In this document: positions 1 through 12,200 of the stretch, in pieces | Layout: each line of letters opens with the position of its first letter | Numbering within the stretch: position 1 is the first letter of the stretch | DNA from: Arctopsyche grandis | Lineage: Eukaryota > Arthropoda > Insecta > Trichoptera > Hydropsychidae | DNA length: 64,000 nucleotides | Assembly (NCBI RefSeq): GCF_051622035.1 | Contig: NC_135355.1 | Coordinates: forward strand, 33,709,986-33,773,985 | Reading direction: 5' to 3' | Program-made: the position numbers and the translations under genes | Notes under the pieces: generated by a model | Database searches by the model: none | What the model was told of the DNA's origin: nothing | Seen by the model: the letters and a program-made list of their open reading frames with translations, nothing else

Positions 1-150
1 TTGTAAAAGGGTTCGAGGAAGATGTGTAGATGAAATTCGAAGTATGAGAATTGCGCAAAACAGAGACTCATGGAAGCGTGTTAGAGAGGCCTCCATTTAG
101 CAATGATGGCAATTGGCTGTAAATGATGATGATGATGATTAATAGCAAAT
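1..150 (+). mobile_element. 3' end of an RTE-like LINE (degenerate)
   Basis: One frame reads VRGRCVDEIRSM followed by DSWKRVREAS and a stop at 98-100. This resembles the very C-terminus of RTE/BovB-type reverse transcriptase ORFs (GRxxxRWxDEI...W...A). A run of tga repeats follows, as at LINE 3' ends. A related tail, RWMRVAENRR then a stop and the same 'ggctgtaaatgatgat', recurs at 52620-52860. The element is truncated by the window edge. It lies just upstream of the first dynein exon and is unrelated to it. Confidence 0.6.
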
Positions 151-209
151 TTAGCCCATATTTTTTTAGTACACATTTTTATTAGGAATTTTATTGTTTT
201 TCAGCAAAG

Positions 210-3200
210 ATGTCCGATCGAAAGGCCGAGTTGGAGCGCAAGAAGGCGAAGCTTCAAGCGCTCCGAGAAGAAAAGGACCGTAGACGGCGTGAAAAGGAAC
301 AAAAGGATGTGGAGGAAGCAACTGTATATACATATTCAAATATATTTTATTATTAACCCTTTGAATGCTGACCAACGCCGATCGGTGTTTTGCCAACGAG
401 TCCATGGGCGTTGATAAAATAAACAAGAATACTAACCGCTAAGCCTTTCCAGGTAGCATTTAAAAAAAAATGCATCAAACATGGGTCGTGTAATCCGTGT
501 CAATGTTTATAAAGACTGGTTTATACTGGAACTTTTGAATTTATAACCATAGTAGAATTGCTGATGGAAATCCTTAGGTGCTGAGTATTTTAGATTGTGA
601 GCATTACATTTTAACACTTTGCCCGCGGCAATAAATATGGCGAACAAGGCCTGTACTCGGCACCTTTTTCGCGAATTTGGCAATCGAGTTTTCGACCTTA
701 ACCCTTTGCCCGCGTCACCAAATTTAGCGAACATGCCCTGTACGCGGCTGCTTTTTTCGGATTTTGCTATCGCGTTTTCGACTATAAATATAGCTTGTAA
801 TATTTTTTTTAATTTTACAACCTATATTTATTTTTTTGACTACTGCCATCTATTGAATTTGGTTAAGTATACATTTAGTAATATTTTCAACCAAGTTATA
901 AAATTTTAACACAATAGACGGCTCTTATACAGGTTGGAACTTCCAAGACATCTATGCGTGTCTCGCGCGCTGAGGGCATGTTCGCTAGGACATGTATAGT
1001 AGTCGTACGCGGTGGAAAGGTTAAATACAGATTTTAATATTTACTCAAGTAACCAAATATGTTAATATTAACACATAAAGTATTATTTTAAACAATAAAA
1101 TACATAATATATCTCGTAGTTTTGGATTAATTGTCAAATAATCATTCTTCATAATTGTATGAAGACGTGACGTCACATAAACGAGGTTTCAGTATGGTTC
1201 CACAAAAAACTAATTTTTTGACTGGTATATATATTCATTTCAACAAATTGAATAGATGGCATTCAACTCTCAGTAATATATTCAACCAATTTTGAACCTT
1301 AAAACAGTTGAAGTAGGCGCATATAAGGCTCAAAATCCCGTGCAAAGTTCAGAAATTCTATGGAAGACAGCCGCGCTACAGACTTGTCGCCCAAAGCTTC
1401 CATAGAAGACGGCCGCGGGCAAACGGTTACCAACAATGAAGAAGATGGAACTAGTTTTGGAGAAATACATTCATTAATAGACTTCTTTTGTTTATTTTAT
1501 ATTGTTCCAAGATATATTAGAGAGTCTAAACACACCTTTACAAAACTCGAAATCCTCGGCGGTAGTTATCTTGGGTTTGTTCGGATGAGCTACAATTTTT
1601 ATACCTGCTTTCTATTGGATTTCTAAATAATTCTAGTTGGAAATGTTGGCGAAATTTTCAGCGTGGCGGGCTTTCAACAGAAAAGACGTCAGCACTCAAA
1701 GGGCTAAATCGCATTTATGTAGACTTTCATAAATTATCATTGTTCAATATATATTGATAGTTACGAGCCGCTGGCGGTGTCGGAGGTGAAAGTCGAAGGG
1801 ATTTGGACGAGATGCTGTCGTCCCTCGGAGTGGCTCCCGTTCACGAAGTTCTCTCATCTTTGTCGTCGTTGGCTTCCCTGACTCCCACTCCTCCGGCCAC
1901 TGCCTCGCCCGACACCAGTCTGCAAGTTTCCCAGCAAGGGTACGGTGAAACGATCGGTCGATCGATTTCGTCGCTAAACTGGGGGAATGTTGACAGTCGG
2001 ATTGCTCTTTCAGGGTTGCAAGACGCGTCATGCCACTGCTGAGCGTTGTGTCGGTTCAGTCTACGAACATAGCGCCGAAGGAATCCGTAACATACACAAA
2101 ACAAACTCAAACTGCAAACGCTAGCGGACATGACCGGGACGGTGAGCATAATTTTATTCGTTTGAAATATACACAGTTTTTATTTATTTATTATTTTAGC
2201 TTATTTGATTTCATTTGAATTTCATTTTGCATTTTTTTTTTTTTATTCCTTTCGATTTTATAATTTTGCGTGTTTTGGCCAAAAGGCACGGTAATTTCTG
2301 TGTGAATTTATTGGCTATCTTCAAAATTTAAAAAATTTTTTTGTTTTATTCAAAATTACTTGCTTTCGTAGAATAATATTCACACTCAGGGTGATAGCTT
2401 GTTTAAGGATTAAGTTTGATTGGATGTAGTTGTGCAAGAAGGGTCCAAACTATGTGAGTAGTATTTTAACAGGATTTTAATGAATCTTTTGTGAATAATA
2501 CGAAAGCAAACTTATATTGTTCAATAAAAAAGGTTCTTTTTTATTGGATCTTTTTTGTAGAAATACATGTCTTGTTTGTTTTGGTACTTGATTTGCTTAA
2601 ACTTTTGCTCCAATGTAAACTTTGCCTCCGAATGGAACAAGTTAAAACGGTGCAAAAGATTTAATGTGACTTAAGAATCATCGCAGAACAGTTTTTTTTT
2701 AAACTTTCTTGACCTTGAAAGTGCAAATATTATTGTGGTAGTCTTCTGTATTTTCTCTCAATTTTTACAAAGTGGCAGTTATTTCAATTATAACATTGAA
2801 TTTAATCTGAACAACGAGCCTTCCTTTTTGAGCACTTTTTCATAAGGTTTACATATAGTTTAATATTTTACTTTTTTACCGTGATTTCCCAGTATCAAAT
2901 AACAATTTTCGTTTTGTCGAAATTCATTTAGACGTTTACAATTTCTTTTGATTGCATGTTTTTAATATTCTTATTTATTTCTTTCTTTTGCTTTTTTTTT
3001 CATTAGTCGATAAAATAAACAATCGTAGATAATTATGGTTTTGTAGTATAAATACTAATGATTGTTTACAATATTCTCTATGATGGGTTTGTGTATTATT
3101 AACATTTATTTATTCGTAATACATAGGTCTTCGAATGTTGTATTTAACATTTGGGAAAAAAATAATATTTTCTCTGTTATAAAATATTTATATCTGAAAT

Positions 3201-6200
3201 GAACAGAAGTTTCAATGACAATGTATATATACATTTTATAACGTTTAAAAATGATGTATTTGTAATTAATCATAACTTAATTGTATAACGAAGGGTGATT
3301 GTTGAAATATCAAATTCAAAATGGAATGCAATTTTATAATTTGCTCGATAGTAACAGTTTACTTCACAAAGTTTAATATGTGAATTAAATTAAGCTTAAT
3401 ACTTGCCAATTCTGATAATAAAACACCGACTCAGTTTTTCTGAATTACGACATGATGGGGGGGGACACTTTTCGGCATTTTTGAAGTCGAACAATCATTT
3501 ATCAGCAACTGAGTAACAAAAACAATCAACGGAACGGAGACTATTCAATCTATACTAAATTCGACCCACTGAATTCGAATATAACTCAATTTTAAATCAT
3601 TTACCGCTTGAATTAGTTACTTAATACCAATATTATTTATTTTGGTAAGTATTAATACCAATACTTATTTATTTTAGAAAATTTACAGTTTTAATAAAAT
3701 ATAAATAATAATAAAATATAATTATAATATTATATATTTATAAATAATAATAAAATATAAATAATAATAATATATAATTATTTAAAAGATAAACCATTTA
3801 TAAAAATGTTCACATATATGTATGTGTGTATGTATATATAAAAAAAAGAAACCTGATTGTAAGAGTTTTGTAAAAAATTTAGATATTAATAAAAATAGCA
3901 AAAAAAAAAGAATAACTAATAATAACTATATATAATAATAATAATATTGATAACAATAGAACTAATGATAGCAGTAAAAAAAAATAATTATGTTGATCAA
4001 AATTATAATAATAATCAAAAAAGGATTATAATTCAATATTTATGCAAAATAATTTAAAAAATAAAACAACACATAAGAGTAAGTAAAATAATTAGAAAAA
4101 GTAATAAAAATTCGCAGTTCAAAGTCGCAGTCATTATATATTAAAAAATAAATCTGCAATAATCATTCTAGCTTGGTTTGGGTTAACATTACAAACATCG
4201 AAATCATAAGTAGCACTACGGAGTGATCGTAGATAACGTAATGACCCCTTTGCCCGCGGCAATAAATATAGCAAACAGTCCCTGTACGCGGCACCTTTTT
4301 CGCGAATTTGGCAATCGAGTTTTCGACCTTAAATACAGATTTTATTATTTACTCAAGTAACCAGATATGTTAATTAACACAAAGTATTATTTTAAACAAT
4401 AAAATACATTATATATCTCGTAGTTTTGGCTTAATTATCTCATAATCATTCTTCATACAATTGAGACGTATCGTCGCCATTGTTCAACAGACGTGACGTC
4501 ACATAAACGAGGTTTCAGTATGGTTCCGCAAAAAACTAATTTTGACTGGTATATATTCATTTTAAGCAAATTGAATAGATAGCATTCAACTCTCAGTAAT
4601 GTATTTAACCAATTTTGAACCTTAAAACAGTTGAAATAGGCGCAAATAAGGCTCAAAATCCCGTGCAAAGTTCAGAAATTCTATGAAAGACAGCCGCGCT
4701 ACAGACTTGTCGCGCAAAGCTTCCATAGAAGACGGCCGCGGGCAAACGGTTAATACTTTTAAACCTAGTGAAATATAAAAATAAAGAGAGGAAACCAATA
4801 AAAATCATTGTCATATTCGAACTCAATGGGCCAAACTTAGAAAAGATTGATAAGTCTCCGCTCCGGTAAGTAAAAAACGTGATTCGCAAATGTGTAATTC
4901 GCAAATGCAAATCTCATCGCAATTAGAATATATTTGGACCTGAACCGGTATATTTGATCTTATTAAATTCCGAGCTGTATTTTCAGCAAAATCAAATAAA
5001 AAGTGTCCTTCAAAATTGTATAAATCGTGCATAGTACATATATTCAATTAGATTTATAATATCATATGTATTTCAATATAAAAAATTGCCATTCTATTTT
5101 GACTATGATATTTCTGTGTCGGTCATAATTATATTCAACACTGTCGATGAAAGCTATTTTGCATTTTCATTGATATATCAACTATCGCCCAAATCAAATC
5201 TACTTTATTATTAACATATTGTGTGTATATTGATTTAAATAACTCCTAGTTATGATTAGTTTATTAATTGTAAAGTAAATTTTGGATTTGGGCGATTGTG
5301 TGTGTTGATGTTTTTATGCTACCCTAACCAAAGGCTGCTCTTCCAATGCCTCACCACTTGCAGGATACATGGAGGATTGGTGGCGTCCCCGGAAAGGTAT
5401 AAAATCAATACATATTGTGCACTATTGTGTATCACCTTTGCACTTTATTGAGGATTCACTTTTCCAAAACGCTATATTTGTCAAATCTGTTGATTTTTTT
5501 TTATCGTATTCTCTTATTGGCTTATAGACACACTTGGATATTTTATTTAAGAGCGTAAATTCTGTAAATCTGTTCATTTTTCCTCGCATATCATCTCGGT
5601 TGTACAGTTCATACTTTGCCTTGTCGAATTTTTATAGTGTTTGATGATTTTGATTATTATATTTATGCTTCAGCACAAGTCCAGTCGCAAAATTTAAATT
5701 GAATGAAAAAATTGAGCACTTTATTATCTCACTTACAAATATTGAAATAAGAAATGAATTCGATTTTAATTTCAAAAAATATATCATTATTGTTTTATAG
5801 TACATATTTAGTCTCAAATCGAAGGATTGTGATCAATCGATTCTTCCTGCATGTGCATGTTTCGTGTGTAAATATTTATAGTAAGTTGAAAACATGAAAA
5901 TAAATGCACAATTAAGGTCTATTCACACCGGCACAGCACAGACACCGGCAACTGCACGAAAAATATTATTTAGTACGTTGTTGACGTAACAGCAGTAGTC
6001 GACGCGATCTATTCATATTATCCAGCAGTACTCGTCACCGAAACGTATCAAGTAGAACCGGTTTAATTTGGCCACTGTGGAAGTATTCGCGCATGAAGTT
6101 ATATCATATTGGCGAGTGCACCCGTACTATCGAAAGTGCTGTTATATGCATTTGAATATTTTTGGAAACGTCATATTTTGATTCGATGATAAGACGCAAG

Positions 6201-9200
6201 TCATATTGCGCCGTATAGTCGCGCTCTGTAATGTATATGTAAGCCGATTTTGCCTTGCACTCGGCCAAAGCATGTCTTGATGTGTGCTGCTGTATAGTAT
6301 GAATAGAAGTAGTCGTTTTCGTGCACTGCTGTGCCGTGCAGTGCTAGATAGTGTGAATAGACCTTTTTACTGTCATAGAACAATAACTGTTTTTGTACAA
6401 AAAATGTTTCTAGGTATTGTTAAAATTTCTTCCTTTTCATATAATTATTACATACATATATACTTTTGTAAATATACATAATGTGTAGTTTATATAAGAA
6501 TTGATTATAAATCATAATTTCGATTTACTGGGAAGCAAAGTATCTGATGCAATTCAAGTATTTAAAAAAGAGGAAAAAATCAAAGGAAATTAGATGCTAC
6601 TTTAGCATGCGGTCTACCTTAGCATGCGATCTACCTTTGAATCGCAGTCGACTATTATTTTCTATTTGTATCGTAGCAACGAAATGTTTATTACAATTTT
6701 TGTTTTTTCCGCCCTATAATGTTGTCGAAGCATTTCTATCAAAATATCATCAGCAGATACATACATATCTCTTAACCAAATCTTAACTTAACCTAATCTA
6801 TCCTGACTATCTGAATAGGGCCAACCTTAACTTAACCTAATCTATCCTGACCCTTAAATAAATAGGTGTTGGCTGCTAAGATACGTTTTTTTTTTTTGTG
6901 AAAATATTGATGAAATAAAACTAAAAAAATATATATATCTTAAAAGCCAACACCTATTTATTTAAGGGTCAGGATAGGTTAGGTTAAGTTAAGTTCTTAG
7001 GGTCGGTATTATTCAGTCTCAGTGTCACACGCGAGAACTTACATAGACAGTGAGATCGCATATGAAAGTAGAAGCGTAAAGGTAGATCGCATACTTTAGT
7101 TTTTAAACACGGAAATATTAAATTTTAATATTCATCATTTAATTTATTTTTCATACTTCAAACAAATGTAAAGTTGTCATCGCGCTGAAAATTTAAATCA
7201 AATCCACAAGTCAATATTATATATACACACGATAATACATATAATGTACTAGTTGTTTTACCCGGCTTCGCTCGGTATTTGTAATATAAACAGCTTAAAC
7301 ATGGCAAAACAATCTAATAGGAAACATTAATTTGTTTTTTTATTAAATTTATTTGAATCGAAAAAAATAATATTCGACGATATCGATGTCGTCGTCATAG
7401 AAAATTTGATTTGTTTTTAGATGCTCCCAACAAAACTTTAAACCTTACATACATACATACATACATACATACAAAGTCTCTTTTGAAACGATATATTAGA
7501 TATTACGTTTACATGTATATATTATATATATATAAATCTTCGTTTGTCACCATTCCTTGTCATAACAATCCTGAAATACTATACCATACAATTGGAAAAT
7601 ACAGAGCCGTAGCTAGGGCAAAAATTTTCATTGCCCCCCCCCACCCCTCTGATTATTTTTGAATACGTCAATTAAGTAAAATTTTCGACAGATTTTCATG
7701 GCAGCAATAATCGAATATAATGAGTTCGAAAAGTCACTAAAAGTGATATTGCATATATATATTATATACGTACATATGTAAAGCTATTTTTAGTTTAAAT
7801 GATAAATTTAAAAAAATTGAAAATTCATAGATATTGACAACGTTTCAAGTAAACTTAAGCATATTATTATGCATAGTGTGGAATATTACTACGTTTTGCC
7901 CCCCCCCCAGTCTTTCGCCTGGGTTTATCTGCCCCCCTTAACAATCTTGCACTCAGCGTCACCTGCCCCCCCAGTCTTTCGCCTGGTTTTATCTGCCCCC
8001 CTTAACAATCTTGCACTCAGCGTCACCTGCCCCCCCAGTCTTTCGCCTGGTTTTATCTGCCCCCCTTAACAATCTTGCACTCAGCGTCACCTGCCCCCCC
8101 AGTCTTTCGCCCGGATTCATGTACCCACCCCTAATCTTGCGCCCGGGGTTCATCTGCCCTCCCCAGTTTTGCGCCTGGGGTCATCTACCCCCCCCCCCTA
8201 CGCTACGGCCCTGGAAAAATGATTTGTACTACTTATACTACAATTTTTATCTACAGCATTGTCTTTTATTGCAAATATTAATTTTTATTTACATATATAC
8301 ATACATAGATCTATCGTCGATTGGGTGATTGAATTTTTTGATTGACAGTATTTTTAGTTGAAATTGAAATGGTCAAATTAAAAAAATAAATTATCTGTAA
8401 TTTTTAATATACATATATTACATACATACATATATTTTGACATTTCTTCAAATTTATCTAAGTTTTGTTTTTCCTTTCATTTCCTCTAGCTCACGCAACA
8501 GACTACTACGGTAAGTTGTTTGTACTTTGTGTTAATCAATTAGCCTTTAATACAGTCATTGCTTAATTGTTAATAATAAGTGCATAAAGCCATTCAGACC
8601 TGTCATCGACAACACGATCCCAGGATATTATCAATCCTTCATCTCTTCTATTCCTTGTGTGACGTTATAGAATCGTCTCAGCGGTTGTTTTTTTTTTTTT
8701 TTTTTTTTTTTGTTAACATATGTACATATACAGTGTATGTATTTCACTAATAGGCTAGGGGTTGAGAAAATACTGAAAAACCGAAGCAATCCTTCCAGAG
8801 TTCTCCACCCGCTCTATACTGTTGTTTCGTCGACATGATCATTCATTTTTTTCCTATTTTTTCACTTCCATTGGTGTAAATTGATATTCTCAGTGTAAAA
8901 ACTAACATTTCATAATGTACATCACTAACATCGAACATTTGTCTTATTTTGTCAATGATAATAATAAATAATAAAAATTCGTAAAAATAACTGAATTTCG
9001 CTTCAGTTTTTTTCAATACAAATTTCTCTTCATAGTTTGTTGAATTCTTAATTTAATTAAAGTAATTATTTCATTGACAAAAGAATTGAATATGGGTTTT
9101 TCTGGTGATTTGTAATATGTATTATATATATATTGTTATAAAATTGATTGTGTACATACATCATTTCCTTTGCTTTTCAAGTTCTTGTTTATGGAATGGC

Positions 9201-12200
9201 GCAGGGTAACTTTTGAGGGACTTTGGTTCTTTCTAACTTTCTCCTCACTACCTTTTCCAATCCCGCTCTGCACATATCTCTCAATAAATTATACATTATA
9301 TAAAATTTTTTATATAAATGTACTATAATATATCACAAATTTGAACAGTAATGTGCACAAAAATGCATTAGTCTTTACTTATTTCTATATATTTTATATC
9401 TTCATATATTATACTTGAAAGAAAAAGATTTTGTATTTAAAATAAATATGATTAGATTTAAATTTTTGAATTGAAATGAAACTGGGAATCATTGTAAATC
9501 GAGTCTGAAATGGAATTTGCGTATATATATGTAATTTATATGTATGTTGACATCATACTTACTTGATTTTATTTTTCCTCTCCCTTTTCAAGATGAGTAC
9601 AATTTAAACCCGGGTTTAGAGTGGGAAGACGAGTTCACAGGTAGGTCTTTATATTGACACATTCCCATCATTTGGGCTTCTCACCACCATTTTTAACAAA
9701 TCAATATTAATGCATGAGAATTTTTGTTTTCATGAATAGAATTGATTAAAAAAAAATATATATATTAGAATAAAAACGCGTCATGTGCAGTACAGTTGGA
9801 TCGATTACAATTTTTTTTACTAAAATTTAAAGTCTGTTTGATAATCATTGAAAAGTATTCTCACTCGTCTGATTAATTATATTTGGTCGAACTGATACTG
9901 CAGATATATTAAACATATTTTAAATATGTCGTGAAATATTTAAAGATAACTCTAGGAGCATGTCATTTAGTTGTATATCGAAACTTTTACGTATTGTAGA
10001 TTTTGCTTGTTTTTATTTATCCTTTGCTTTAGTGCCTGCGTACATTATAAATTTAGTATTAATTGTTGTGTATGTGTATGTGAGTGTATACGCACACACG
10101 TATGCTGATACATTTTTTTTTTATATTATACATACACAAATTTGTATCCACAATCATGTGGAGAGCTCAGGAAGTTGTCGGTAATTGATTATTATTCATT
10201 TTTTTGCGCACAATTTTTATTTATTTATATGTGCACCTTGTTATGATTTGGTAACTGCTTCTAAAGATTGTTTAGTGCTAATTTAACGATTTTTTTAGTT
10301 TTAATATCTTTTCATTGGTTATTCCTATTTTTTCAAATCTCTATACTTTTTTTTTATATTACTTTTAAGTTTTCCTCTTATTATTATTTTTTTTTATTTA
10401 AATCTTACTCCCACCTTATATTCCCGTTTAAGTAAACATTCATGCAATATGATTTGGCTTTATTTATGCACAATTTTATTAGTGTCAGGTAGCGTTATTT
10501 TTTTTTTTTTTTGTTATTATTTTGATCAATGCTTGCTCTAAATAGTACGTCGTTTTTTTATTTATATTTTATTTATTTAAAAAAAAATAAGAGTTCAATT
10601 CAGTTAGTTTAGCTTATTTAGATATGAAGTTACATATGTAGGTTAGCGAAAGCTCATTGTCTTTAGTTTTGTATATGATTAAAAATTTTTGTTTTTTTTT
10701 TGGGTGTAGAATGTTGGTTAAATGAAAAGAATCTATGATATATTAAAAGTTTGATTTTTTTTTTCGATTACTTGAACATTGAACATAGCATGTTTTACAT
10801 TACTAAAGTATATACATACATATATTTAAATCAAATATACATAGTTGAGCTTTTGAATAGCGATAGGTCATGAATAGGATAGTTAGGTATACTTGTTTCG
10901 TATGGGGCCATCTTATTCACCACCTCAGTCTTAACGTTCGACGATATTGGCGGGGTGCGGAACCAAGGTGAGGAGGAGGAGCATAGTCTTGACGGTCCCG
11001 GAGGAGGCGCCGGCGGCGGAGGCGGCTTCCACTCTCGGCTACCACCTGGGATTCTGCCGCACGGTCTTCCTCAAGTCAAAGAAGTACAACCTGCTGTCAC
11101 TCAGATGGAAAAAGAGCTTAAGAAAGAGGAAGAAAAGAAAGAAGGTATGAAACTTATAAAACACTCGTTATAAAATTTAATTTACATTAGCAGAACAACT
11201 GCACGTAAACAGCAGTACGAAAAATATTCTTTAGTACATTCTATAGTATTCCGTAATATGTACTTGGCGTATATGTAACAGCAGTAACCGACACCATCCA
11301 TTCATATTATACAGCAGCAGTGGTGGCTCGTCAATATGGGCTGCGGGGGCTACAGCCTCCCAGTATAGTACAAATACATGCTATTTTTGCAGTCCATATG
11401 GGTTGCAGGGCTGCAGATCTCCCAGTATAGTACATATGCATGATATTTTTGTCTGCATTTGATCACCGGTATGGTCAACAATCTACTACAGCCCGATTAA
11501 TCTCTGTAGCTCCCTCTTTATGAATTCTCACGAGCCGCCACTCTACAGCAGTACATGTTACGTATCAAACATGAAAGTACTGCCTTGAACATATGAATAT
11601 TTTCAGAAACGTCAAACAATATTCTATGACGCAAGCAATATAGCAAGCAAGCTCTGTAATGTATGTATATGTAAGTCGATTTTATCTTGCACTAGGCCAA
11701 AACTTGTCTGAAAATACGCTGCTGTATAGTATGAATAGAAGTAGTCTTTTCCGTGCACCGTTGTGCCGAGCTGTTGACGTGCAGTGCTGACCTAAATAAA
11801 TTAATAGACCTTAAAGGTCTATTTATATTATCCAGCACCCGACAGAACGGCAACTACACGTAAACAGCATTATGAAAAATATTCTATAGTACGTTCTATA
11901 TGGAAACATTCATATGTTCCGTAGTATGTCCGTGGCGTACTCATAACAGCTGTGGCTGACACGATCTATTCATATTATACAGCAGTAAACGTCACCACAA
12001 CGTATCAATCAAAACCGGTTTTCATTGGTCACAGTGGAAATATTTACGCACGACTTGACGTCATTGTGGCGAGTGCACCCGTGTTATTGAAAATGCTGTT
12101 ATGCGCATATGTATGTTTTCGGAAACGTTATATTGTGACAATACTGACAATATTGCGCCATATTGTCACGCTCTGTAATGTATATGTAAGCCGATTTTGC

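Larger units (their letters stand above)
357..1703 (+). mobile_element. Outer piggyBac-like nonautonomous element in dynein intron 1
   Basis: The ends are inverted repeats CCCTTTGAATGCTGAC on the left and, reading inward from the right, CCCTTTGAGTGCTGAC. The left end is preceded by TTAA (353-356); the right end is followed by CTAA, one change from TTAA. An inverted second copy is at 28821-30057. There is no long ORF. It has been invaded by the element at 615-1426. Confidence 0.75.

Noticed and set aside
1841-2149. - strand ORFs opposite dynein exons 2-3
   Set aside because: Shadow of the real + strand exons; no independent motif.
6780-7000. CTTAACCTAA words considered as telomeric (TTAGG)n
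   Set aside because: Only isolated single units in an inverted repeat; no tandem TTAGG array.
7869-8328. Pro/Ser-rich overlapping ORFs
   Set aside because: Produced by the 64-bp C-rich tandem repeat; the frame is kept only within the array.
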